Positions 46,984 through 57,557 of a stretch of 64,000 bases of DNA are shown piece after piece (positions within the stretch are counted from its first letter, which is position 1; the number at the start of each line of letters is the position of its first letter). Under the pieces are notes generated by a model. The model was not told the DNA's origin. It saw only the letters and a list, made by a program, of their open reading frames with translations, and did not search any database. Source of the DNA: Lactarius indigo (taxonomy: Eukaryota; Basidiomycota; Agaricomycetes; Russulales; Russulaceae). The stretch spans positions 992,001 to 1,056,000 of the forward strand of contig JAFKAC010000006.1 in NCBI GenBank assembly GCA_025766275.1, read 5' to 3'. Position numbers and translations under genes: made by a program.

Positions 46984-47446
46984 TTCTAGCAAGAGAGCTC
47001 AGCCTGAGCAAGTTTGTTAAGGCAAGCTGTGGTCGCAGAACGGACCTGTGACAGAGATCACGTGGTGCGCAGTGGCACCGCACAAGTCAGAGTCAAGGTC
47101 GGAGGCTCACTAACTTAGTGTAGAATATGTAGATCAGTCACTATGTCGAGTACAATACGCTTCCCTTAAAAATAAAAAAGAGCCCGACGCTAGTTGATAC
47201 CAAAATTGATTGATTGTTGGTCGAGCGTGACACACCGCATTGAACAAGGCACTGAAGCGCGACGCGTTTGTTTGGCGTGTGATCAACGCTGTTTGCGGTC
47301 TTCATTCAAGTGCTGACGCACCTGCTGGTGGGCGATCGCACGCCTGCTTGCTCGAGGACGGGCCGTCCTGTTGCGTTTCTTGACCATTACTTCTTGTCTA
47401 ATTTCTTTCTTGAAGCAACACACCAAACCAGCCCGGCATCACCATC
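46984..47446. promoter_or_regulatory. Divergent promoter of SPO11 and DBF4, with one exact ACGCGT box
   Basis: 463 bases. ACGCGT (consensus MCB) is at 47262-47267, about 180 bases before the DBF4 start. A pyrimidine-rich stretch precedes DBF4. No meiosis-specific element is recognised for SPO11. Confidence 0.45.
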
Positions 47447-49596
47447 ATGGCCACCCTCACCCGTCGTCCTCTTGAAGGAAATCGTCGTTCCCTCCCACAG
47501 TTAATGTCTGCGGGCTCCCCCCTTACCCGTTTACCGACGCGATCTTTTTCGTCGACAATAAAGCGCCCTCGGTCTCCCGACCCTCTTGATTCTCAGCCAT
47601 CTCTCAGTGCCAAGCGGCCTAAACCAGTTCCTCCATCCCCATCCCTCACCGGCCTCACCCCTGCCCCACAGGAGGACGACTCGAAGCTGAAGGAACGAAA
47701 ACGCGCAGAACGTGAAGCCCAGAAAGAGGAGTTCCGTATCAAGTACACGCGTGCCTTTCCCAAGTTTTCTTTCTACCTCCACTTGGATGTATCCGAAGGG
47801 GATCCGGACGCAAGGGAGAGGTTGCAGGCCAGGATTCATCACATGGACGCTGTGGGCACATATCTTACTTCTCTGTGCTTTAATGTTGACATTGTGATGT
47901 TTGTGCCAGCGAGTGGAAGATTTCTTTTCCAAGGATAACATCACGCATTTTATCACAAACCTTCCTATCCCCCAAGATGATATTGTTGCCAATAATAATA
48001 AGGAGAATATGTCAGCTTCGATGTCTCGAACACCTAGCACGTTAAAGAGTCCCATAAGACTCAAGAGTCGGTGCGTGTGATTTCCTCAGGTGGCCCTTTG
48101 TTATATCTGTCATATGAACATTTCGTCGCCAGTCACATTGAGGATGCACCCACTGCCAACGATGATCGACTCTTGCTCAAGGCTATTGAGTGGAAGATGA
48201 AGATATGGACGGTGGCTAAACTCGAAAGTGTTCTAGATCGGTGCCAGGCTCCCACGAACCCAGAACTCTCTAGGACAGGTCCTACGGCCACTGCACCCCA
48301 GACTCTATCTCGTCTCCTTCAGTCGGAGCGCTTACATGGGACGACTGAGCGGGATCCCAATGAAAAGCGTCTTGGCTTCCACTATTTCTCCAAGAACTCC
48401 TACTTCATTCTTGTGGAGGACCTGAATGACGAACTCGCGACAATTCATGCGTTGGAATATCCAATAAAGAAAGGGCGCGACGGAAAGGAGTCAGGCGATT
48501 GGCCTATGTTGTACTGCCACCCACGAGCGCGTGGGCCATTCATCGAATTCGACCGGAACGAAGCCCGGCGCGCTGAACGCGCTGAACGACAAGAAAGGGC
48601 ACGTGAGCAAGAACGTATACAGCGCGCGACAAGGCTACGCGAGCAAGAAGTACAGAGGAAAATACGCGCCGATCGCCTGCAAGCAAAAAAGGCAGGAGAC
48701 CTACGGCGTTCGGTCTCTATGGTCAACCTACACCGACGGCTGCCAGTAAACGAGGACAGTCGGATGGCGCAGGACCTCGTCGACCTCGACGCAGAGGGTG
48801 GAGATACGTTTGAATCCGCGAACGCATCAGGCTACCTAGCGTCAGGCTATATGGCCGCGTCCGGAAACAGCATGACGATCACATCCACAACAGGGACCAC
48901 GTCGACTTCTGGTCTTTCTGTACGCGGCACCTTGCAAATGCCTCATGCCTTGCGCGAACGGTTGCAACAGCAAATCTTGATGTCGCGTAAGGTCGGCTTA
49001 GGTAACAACACAGGACAGAAAGAGAACGACAAGGGGAACAATGGCGAGATGGGCCCCCCATCTGCCATTCCTGAACGCAAAATATTACGGAAAAGCAAGA
49101 GTACGAATACGATGAAGCTGCCTAAGCGCGAGGAGACTACTAAACCAGGGTATTGCGAATGCTGCCGCATGAAGTTTGATGACTTCCAAAAGGTGCGGAG
49201 AACACGAGAGTGGACCACGGCAATGACTCTTCTGACACTCATGTGCAGCACATTGTACATCGCAAACATCAGAAGTATGCCACAAACCCTGACAACTTTA
49301 TTCAACTAGACTTCTTACTCGATCGTGTACGACGACAAACGCGCGTAGAGGTCGTGGAGGGCAGATCTCGTTCCTTGGCTGCACATCCACTTGATTCTGT
49401 TAACGGCATGGCCGACGATAGCACACGCTTTAATAACTGTGCCCACGGATCCGATGGCGACGCATTGCACTTTTCCTCTAGCCAGGAAGTGTCTGATTAC
49501 CTACCGCAACCTTATAAAGGCTCGGTCTGGGAAGAGTTGGATGACTCTGCACTCGACGTGGGTGGGGAGAAAGCCGGATATTCTATGGATATGTGA
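47447..49596 (+). CDS. DBF4: DBF4-type regulatory subunit of Cdc7 kinase
   Basis: Activating subunit of DDK, which phosphorylates MCM to fire origins. Start ATG 47447 (MATLTRRPLEGNRRS). Motif N/BRCT-like part is split by an intron: RVEDFFSKDNITHFITNLPI, then AIEWKMKIWTVAKLESVLDR. Motif M follows a DPNEKRLGFHYFSKNSYFIL..DWPMLYCHPRARGPFIEFD stretch. A highly charged Arg/Glu coiled coil comes next (RRAERAERQERAREQERIQR). Motif C is the DBF zinc finger PGYCECCRMKFDDFQK|HIVHRKHQKYATNPDNF, C-x2-C-x9-H-x5-H, assembled across an intron at 49192-49249. All joins keep frame. It is divergent from SPO11 and two genes from CDC6. Confidence 0.92.
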
Positions 49597-51517
49597 AATG
49601 CGGCATCAACATCGCCCAATACCTTTGATTTGCACTCACTCATTGATCCGACATTGCATACCACACTTGTATACTATCATTCACTTACTTCTATGCCTCC
49701 AGGACTGCAATCATAGAACACATATGGCTGAGTCTTGAGAAGAAAATAGCATACACAGTACTCTTGCAGTACTCGCTGACTTCTGAAAGCACGTATATTC
49801 ATTTAGAGCCGACAATCAAGCTAAGTATGGTCCTCACACGGAGTTCAGGTCCATCACACCTATATCATACTTTCAACTGTTCGTTTTTATTTTGGAATGT
49901 ACGTGGGCCATCAACTGCTACCTCAAGAGGTAGAGTATAACGAGTGCTCGCAAGCAATACCAACTGCATTGACCGACTGAGCGTAGCGGGGAATATGGTA
50001 TAGTGATTTCAAATGTGCCCGCCTCACCGAATTGTTAGAGCGAGAAGTTTCACGGCGCTACCAATTGTAGAGATAGCTGCGAGGCAAGGGGTAGTCGGCC
50101 CAAGGAAACCGTAGACAGGTCATGAGGTAGATAGAAGCAAGATAAGAATACCGACGAGGCACGCGCAGCCAACGACCCTATCGATAACACAGACAGGAAC
50201 TCAGCGGAGACGCAATAGCCACGTGGAAAATATAGAAGAAATCGCATGAACAGGGAGTCCGAAGATTCCATAGGTCGAGAACTGGAACCTCACAGAGCTG
50301 TACAAAGAAATATTATATGGTTTCCTAAGTACTCCGGTGCACTAGTTGTTGAAAGGAGGCTTGTCTTGGGAATAGATGACGTTGGCGTGGGGTCGATCCC
50401 CGTGTAGTGCCAGTGAGTGTAGATCGATGCCAGTCCTTACACAATGGTGATACCCATCACATGGTCTTGGCGTCTGTCAAGCAATTCTGAAAGGAGGAGT
50501 ATTACTGCATTTTATACCAGTAGAATATGATGTCGGCGTTGGGCCTACTCTGGTGGAGGTTTCCACCGGGTTCCGCGCCTCACGAAGTTCGGTGGTCTGG
50601 CCCGCGTGACCATTTTGATCACCTAGATTCATCAACTATAGTTCACCGCCGGGGATTCCGGGGCATTTCGTTGGATTGAATAGAATTCCATCCAGCGACA
50701 TGCTGAGAACGGAGTTGATTGGTTGCCCAACAACCTAGACGACAATTGAGAAAACTATCATCTATAAGTCCGAATGAACTCTGGACCGACATGACGACCA
50801 ACAGAAGACAATTAATAGCCTGAGCGGAAGGGGTCGAATCAGCAGCTCCCCCAAGGCCACCGAGCCAGCGTTGTGACGGTGTGAATCATTCCCGATCACC
50901 GGATTAACGAAGTTACTAATAGCTCGCGTTTGTACCACGTAAAAAAACGCATAGACAACATGACAACGAGAAAGAAGCGGGTCATAGGGGATGGTCCCGA
51001 TATGACGCCCTCAGAACTGAATCGTGAAAACCGTCACGGTTGCTATCCATCCCGGGCTGTTGCAAATGGTCGCAGCAAACCCCCGCTTTGGGCAGGGCCT
51101 TGAGGCATTCATTTATGAAGATCGAGATTACGCAACTATAAGATGTGAGGTCAGAGATAGCAATGCTCGAACCAAGAGACTCGGTGAGGGGAACAACGGG
51201 GAAAAGGTGGTCAGCGACTGAGGATCGTCATAACCAATTAGAATATGTAGCCTCTATTGTTCTGGGGCTTAGCCGAAGTTCCATTGCCCAAGACGGAAGT
51301 TCTGCAAATACTCGGATCGATTTTTGATCATGATCATTGTCGTAAATTTTGAACGTTGAACCCCTCCATCCATCACTCTAGCCGGTACATGCATCCGGTA
51401 TCACACCTTTACAACGGCCCTGCTCACTAGCACCGACACTTGCGGACTACGCGTTCTGCCTCAGCTCAAAGTGACTTTTCTTTTCAACAGTTTCGGCACT
51501 TCACCTATTACAAACGT
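49597..51517. other. Long intergenic stretch without a supportable gene
   Basis: 1.9 kb between DBF4 and SPE2. Only short frames with no motif. A tRNA-like GGGGTCGATCCCC at 50390-50402 has no matching cloverleaf. The last part must contain the SPE2 promoter and 5' UTR; no conserved upstream ORF of the plant or mammalian AdoMetDC type is recognised. Confidence 0.5.
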
Positions 51518-53056
51518 ATGGAGGAGGCTGCAGATGTCTTTGCGAGTTCTGCGCCATTCGAAGGCCCTGAAAAACTTCTAGAAATTTGGTTTGCACCATC
51601 ACCAGCGGATGTGCCAGACACATCCTCTGCAATTATCGGGAAGCATGGGCTTCGCGGGATCAGGCGGTCGGTTTGGGAGGACATGCTTGCCATTGTGAAG
51701 TGCAAAATCCTCAGTGTTGTGGAGGGCACCGAAACGGACGCCTATCTGCTAAGGTGAGCGTTCACTGGTTACCATACCATGGACGTGTGCAGCCAGTGGG
51801 CCATTCCAATTCGGGTGTCATCTCCACGACACTCCCTCTGCGGAAGGATTATACCTGCGATTCGCCCGCGCATATGGCCGTTTGACGACCGCTTTGGAAT
51901 GTTCCCGTTCTTTCTCAGGGATACTAGCGCTCCTGTTCCTCGCCGCTTACCCCAACACATACAGTGAATCCTCTCTGTTTGTCTCTCCGCACCGCCTTAT
52001 ACTCAAGACGTGCGGGACAACACTCAACCTACTTGGTCTTCCACGCATTCTCGAAATCGCCCGCGAGCAAGCCTCGTTGCCCACTGTTTACCGCTGTTTC
52101 TACTCGCGCAAGTCGTTTTTCTTTCCAGAACGGCAGAAGGGCCCCCATCGCGAATGGAAGGACGAAGTCGACTATCTTGACAAAATATTTCCCAACGGTG
52201 CTGCGTACACTGTTGGTAAAATGAACGGCGATCACTGGTTACTTTATATCACCAACCCCCCGGATCGTATTCTAAACACCCCACCCTCCATAAATCGCCC
52301 CTTTCGCAGAGCACACACGAACGGCGCTGAAACTTACGGTACAATCGATGGAACGATCGTCACTCCAAAGGCGCCGAGACCTGACTCCACTATTGAAATC
52401 CTCATGAGTCGCCTGTCCTCTCAGGCCGGTCAGGCATTCTACTTTCCAGAGGAGCCCCACCCTGACTGCACCCCGTTCAATACCGCCCATGACGTTTCTG
52501 TGGCGCTTGGAATTACGGAACTCTTCCCTCCTCATCTCACTACGTTAGACTGCTACGCCTTTTCACCCTGCGGGTACTCATCGAATGCCCTACTCAAATG
52601 GAGCGAGGTCACCCCTTCATGTCATCCCAATGACCCTGATACCATTCACGAAGGCGAAGGGTACTACACCATCCACGTCACTCCGGAGGAGGGCTGGTCA
52701 TACGCGAGTTTTGAGTGCAATGTCCCGTTGTCACCCGTACCTGCACCCTACGCCCACGACATGCCAGACCTCGGTACGCTGGTGCGCCGCGTTGTGGGCA
52801 TCTTTCGTCCAGCAGCGGCTTACGCTCACGTTGTTCAGTTTCGAGTGCCGGAAACAACGAGGCGGAAGAAGAAGTGGGCGAAAGCGCTATTGAAGCAGCT
52901 CAACGCACTTTCAAGACGGCACTTACCAGCGTGAACTGGACATCCCCTCGAGAAGCAAACGACGAGTGCAACGTGGTCTACAAGCGTACCGACAAGATCA
53001 ATTACGAATTTGGGGATTACGACCTAGCCTTTGCCAGTTTTGAGTTGGCCTCATGA
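51518..53056 (+). CDS. SPE2: S-adenosylmethionine decarboxylase proenzyme, two frameshifts as given
   Basis: Makes decarboxylated AdoMet, the aminopropyl donor for spermidine and spermine (EC 4.1.1.50). It self-cleaves at Glu-Ser|Ser to form the pyruvoyl cofactor. Start ATG 51518. Blocks: FEGPEKLLEIWFAPSP (substrate-binding and processing Glu residues), VWEDMLAIVKCKILSVVEGT, cleavage site LLS|ESSLFVSPHRL assembled across a 211-nt intron (51754-51964), LILKTCGTTLNLLGLPRILE with the catalytic Cys, FYSRKSFFFPERQKGPHREW, GAAYTVGKMNGDHWLLYIT, FSPCGYSSNAL and EGYYTIHVTPEEGWSYASFE (Ser and His for processing). The C-terminal RPAR|LTLTLF|VSSAGNNEAEEE runs in three frames: one extra base at 52814 and one at 52837. 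It ends YKRTDKINYEFGDYDLAF. Confidence 0.92.
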
Positions 53057-54276
53057 CCTCGGCCTGAAAAGAGCGGCGCGTTTTGGGTCTGCTTCGGATT
53101 TACGAACTACAGTAGCAATACGTAAAGGACAACAATTGACAAGCCAAGATCCCGCATGGGGTCCGGTGATTCCCGGTTTCCCGATATCAAAAGCGCCTGT
53201 TTACGACGCCACTACTATAGTACCACATGAGCACCACACGAGTAGCAGTTAGTTGTTCCTGTTATAAAATGAATCGGTCTTTTCAATCTCACAAGCAATA
53301 AGATATCCCCCAGGAAGAAGTGTCGCTGACCCCAACCCACGTGCTAGGGTGAAAAAAAAAATTTAATTTAATTTCGGGATACAACTTTGAAGGCTTGAGG
53401 TGAATCTCATCCTGAGCCCTGATGGAATTGTGATTTACAACGAGCGGATCTGTGTTTACGCACAACCCGCTCGGACGTAGTCTCGTACTACCGTGACATC
53501 CACGATGAGCCCACGCTGCCGAAATGACTTTCAACTCGGATTATTTTTAATCCGGTACTCGTGGCCCATAAGCTGCAGCTGCAGCTAGAGATGGGATCTC
53601 GGCGAAGCCTCCCACCCAGTTGCTACTGGAGATCCGGACTCGAGGCAGATAAGAGTGCCCTTGCACTCGTGTTAACGTCAGAACACACGAAAACATGCAT
53701 TGTGCATCCCACAGCAAGACACCGGTATCCGAGTCGCTGCCGTCAGTGGCTGGCTGGATTCCGGAAATGCGTGAATGTAGGGGGGGGGAGATACCCAGGA
53801 CGGCATTTATGGGAGTCTCTCGAGTCGGAGAACGCCGTTGAAGGGAAGGTGACAGACAAGTGAAACGCTGCGGCCATCTGTCACTTTGACGCCTTTGACG
53901 CCGAGAGGAGACAAGGTCAGTGGCACAATGTGCCCGTGATTCCCTCATGCTAACTCTAACAAAAGTGTGTCCGATGCTCGCACGCTGGGCCGGCTCGCTG
54001 GTCGGCTCAAGAATGGGAGATTCAAGCCGAGCCTATCTGAATTGGTAGCACATCTTTTTGACGCCTTCATTTACCGATTAGAGCTCAAATAAGACGCATA
54101 CCGTAACGCGATGCCACCTGTCCTAGATTTCCAAATATCATGCCGACATCCTTCAGCCGCTGTGCACTTTTCCTTCCTTCTTTATTGCATAGGACAGTCT
54201 GCTCAGCCGATTCGGAACACACTGGCCCGTCCTTCCCCTCCCCGAGTATTTAAGAAGGTGGGTCCACATTTTCGTC
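53057..54276. other. Intergenic, no supportable gene
   Basis: 1.2 kb between SPE2 and the PP2C gene. A short CTGCAG repeat is at 53570-53585. A TATTTAA motif at 54247 may belong to the PP2C core promoter. A 133-codon minus-strand frame (53547-53948) has no motif and is not called. Confidence 0.5.
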
Positions 54277-55766
54277 TTGACAGCTACTACCCCGAATATG
54301 TACGCACATCGAGTGGTGTCTCTGACCGCCGCTACATCTCTAGAAAATCTTCGAGCCCTCAATGAAGTCAGAGACTTTGCTACTACGGACATGGGCCTAG
54401 GCGGCCGCGAGCGATGGACTTACAGGATTCTTCAAGAGCCACGGCTGTCCGCAGAGCTCCAGCATCTTGCGAATCCGCTATCGACCGGTGGCATTGATGC
54501 CGTAGACTTCCAGCCATGTCCATTGCACGAGTTTCGAACTCAGGACCGTATGTGCATAGAACATTGGCAGATGCCCACGGGGGGGACGTGGACATTTACT
54601 GCCATTTTTGACGGTCAGTACATTTTATCTAACGCAGGGGCGCGATTAGAAAGCATGAGTAGGACATGTGGGACACGCTACCGTGGAGCACGCCGCTCGG
54701 GTGCTTCCTGCTATGATTAAGCAGGCGCTCGACTTGCTTCTCCGTTCGTCCAGGGGACATGTGTCGCCCAGTGCCGTCTCTGGAGTTCTTTCAGACTGTA
54801 TTGTCAAATTTGACCATTCTATCACGACGGATTTTACGCGCATGTTCCCTGGCGGCCCCGACGGTCTGCAGAGAATGTCCAGCGCGCAGATCCGACGTTT
54901 ATTCCAAGACCGCACGTCGGGGGCGCAGAACATGGCCGCTGCGACGCGATCCTTGCAGGGGAGTACAGCGCTTGTAACGATCACGGACCCCGCCAGGCAT
55001 AACCTCTGGATCGCCAACCTAGGCGATAGCCAAGCAGGTGCGTTATCTTCGACGCACGCCTCACTATTGGACCCGATCTCACGCCTGCTTTTTTTTAGTC
55101 CTCGGCGCTCGCTCACACACCGGGGACTGGACTGCCACCTTCGCAACGACGCTCCATAACGGCGATAACCCCTCCGAAGTCCACCGGATACGAAGTCAGC
55201 ATCCCGGAGAGCGAGAATGTGTAGAAGATAACAGGGTCGTCGGTTTTCTGAGTCCTACCCGCTGTGAGCATCGTGTTACGTCGGGGACTCGGGGACACAT
55301 ACTCAAGTTGATGCGTGTCCCAGCTCTTGGTGATACCTGGCTCAAGATACCATCAATCTTTTCTCAGCGGGTTCTTCTCGATTTTCGCCGAGAGTGGAAT
55401 GTACACCGGCCTGAGACCTATATTTCCCGCATTAAGAGCCCCCCGTACGTTTCCAATGTCCCTGACGTCCACCATATCTCCCTTTCAAAGGGCTTGTCGG
55501 GACAGCATAGGGAGTATTTCTTGGTATTATCCTCAGACGGACTAGCGGATTTATACGACGGACGGACTCGCACAGATATGATGCATCGTTGGGTCACGGT
55601 CATTGGCCAAGCCCTCGAGAATAGAAGGCGAGTTGGAAACCTGGCGTTGTCACTCCTCCGAGACGGTCTGGGGGGGGATGACATACGCCTTGTATCACAG
55701 AAGCTCACAGTAGAGATGGAAGAGAAGTGGATGGATGATGTCACGATAATTGTACAACGACTTTAG
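54277..55766 (+). CDS. PP2C-family Ser/Thr phosphatase
   Basis: Metal-dependent protein phosphatase of the PPM/PP2C family, closest in layout to the pyruvate-dehydrogenase-phosphatase-like fungal group; the substrate is unknown. Motifs: RTQDRMCIEHW (normally ED; here QD), TFTAIFDGHVGHATVEHAAR (DGH metal site across an intron), GSTALVTITDPARHNLWIAN, LGDSQAVLGARS, NRVVGFLSPTR, SLGDTWLKIP, REYFLVLSSDGLADLYDGR and WMDDVTIIVQRL (final DD). Start ATG 54277; an inner ATG at 54298 is also possible. Three introns restore frame, including one at 55257-55324. The Glu of the first metal motif is replaced by Gln and the usual GG after DGH is missing, so activity may be altered. Confidence 0.82.
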
Positions 55767-56026
55767 AGCCCACAGCATGTTCCGGAGAGTTCAAATAGAC
55801 TATTGATGGACTGGTGCCTTTGCCTTTCACTCGTCGTAAACGTCACGGTATAAAGTGCCGAGTCAACCCACAAGAAGGAAATGAACGCGCTTAGTGTGCT
55901 TATCGACATAGAACCCGATGAGAGGGAATTGGTATCCACTATACAGTACATGTGCCCGTGGGAACAGATAAATTAAATGAGGACAGCAGCTGTGAGAGAT
56001 GTGCCCCGATCGGGACCCGAGCGCCC

Positions 56027-57557
56027 TCAATGTGTAGCAGCTTTTGATCGGGAGGTACACACAGGGCAAAGGCGGTGAAATAGCTCAATCATTGGCCAGG
56101 TGATGCAGCCCTACCAGAAACATGGCGGTTAAAACTAAATCAAACAAAAGCAGATAAAACTGCGACTCACAATACCTGCCTGGCTTATCTGTGTCAGCGT
56201 GGTCAAAGGCGTTGAGTGGCCCTTATGAGCAAAAACTAGGGCGTCGTAGATTTGCGGTGACACTGGTACCCGGACGAATGCCGTAGCACCCTCTCGAGGC
56301 GTTTGCTTGCCTTGATTGCTTGCGGTCGAGGGCTTACTCAGGAAAACATCCCCATCAACTTCGGCGATGAATTCGTTCCGCAGTTTCTCCTCCTTTTCTG
56401 AGCGTATGATAAAGTATTGCTCCCGTGGAAGCAAGAGCAGACGATACTTCCGCGATCCCGTTCGCACGTGATGATGTGTTACCCATGACCTGACACGTTC
56501 TGATAGCGTGGATGTGTCGCCCTTTTCAACGGCTTGAGCGAGCCCAGCGTACACATCAGGAGCAAACGCTGAAATTTCACGCAGCTCTGCAGGCAGCTCG
56601 GAGAGGAACCTCCAGAGTGCCTTGTCGTAGTCGTGACGAGGCGGCATTTCTGACGGATTGGCTGTCCGAATCCCTTGCAGCACGGAGCGTGGGAGAGGGG
56701 CAAACTCCGAATGGTACCACGGCTCTATGTGGCGAATAACGGCGCGTGTGCCATCACACTGAAGTCGAGGCTCGGAGCCGGACTTTGGCTGTTCGTTTCC
56801 GGAGAGCACACCTGGTTGGTTTGAGGAAATATCTTCATCCATGCGGTCGTCTTCATTATCATTATCCGAATTCTGGGAACCTGCGGAGTCGATTTCGTGC
56901 GTCCCAGCTGACAAGTTACCCTTTGTGCCTTCGGGATGTTCTGCGATCCAATTACCCGTGGTGTACTTCTCCTCTTCAGGAAGGTCAGAGACCAAAAACG
57001 ATGCACTTTTCGTAGCGTAAGGTACCGGCGTTCGGTCCTTAACAGGCAGTGCATGGTCGGTTGGGACTTTATGTCTTTTCTTTGGGGTGTAATTGCACTC
57101 TGCTCCGTTGTCCTCGGTGCAGTGATTACAAACCGGCAGGTTTCTGTCGCACTGTTAATCGTGAAATCGGTCAGGTAGTTATATCGAAGGGTGAGACTAT
57201 GCAAATCGCACAAACCTTGAGGTTGTGAAAACGGCACCGATCACACCGAGGGATCCCACGATGTGCGGGTGTTGGTAGAGGAGTGTACTTGCACTCTCTA
57301 TTTGCCCAGGAACAATGGTTACAGGTTGGCAATACTCTATCGCACTGCTCTGTATTAGCGCAAGAAGAAGTATGTCTGGATGTATGACTCACTTTCAGGT
57401 TATTGAGGCGACAGTGGTCACATCTTGGTTTTCCTCTGCGACCCTTCCATTGAGACTGACGTGCCAAAAAAGACCTTGGGTTAGGAAGCCGAATTGTCAA
57501 CGGATTATCCTCCGTCGAATCTCCCAATGATTCAGATCTCTCCCGAGCCTCAGCCAT
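56027..57557 (-). CDS. Regulator with two tandem Zn2Cys6 clusters
   Basis: Probable fungal transcription factor. After an acidic start (MAEARERSESLGDSTED), cluster 1 is CDHCRLNNLK|CDRVLPTCNHC + SWANRECKYT, fitting C-x2-C-x6-C-x6-C-x2-C-x6-C. Cluster 2, about 15 residues on, is CDRCRFHNLK|CDRNLPVCNHC + TEDNGAECNYT. Each is split by an intron at the same codon (after NLK). A basic linker (KKRHKVPTDH) follows, then an acidic region (NDNEDDRMDEDISS) and a C-terminal domain (RHDYDKALWRFLSELPAELR, LLLLPREQYFIIRSEKEEKL, FVRVPVSPQIYDALVFAHKG, WPMIELFHRLCPVC). The last exon ends at 56027. The GAL4-type dimerising coiled coil is not evident. Target genes unknown. Frame intact. Confidence 0.8.

Noticed and set aside
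48060..48150. Frame break in DBF4 after IRLKSR
   Set aside because: The intron ending CGCCAG|TCACATTG restores frame into HIEDAPTANDDRLL.
50385..50410. GGGGTCGATCCCC resembling a tRNA T-arm
   Set aside because: No acceptor stem, D-arm or anticodon arm pairs around it, and the T-loop lacks the TTC start.
51779..51967. Short frame inside the SPE2 intron (MDVCSQWAIPIRV)
   Set aside because: It lies wholly between good splice sites that join conserved SPE2 residues; no family is recognised.
53547..53948. 133-codon minus-strand frame with a poly-Ala end
   Set aside because: The Ala run comes from a CTGCAG simple repeat; no motif or neighbour supports a gene.
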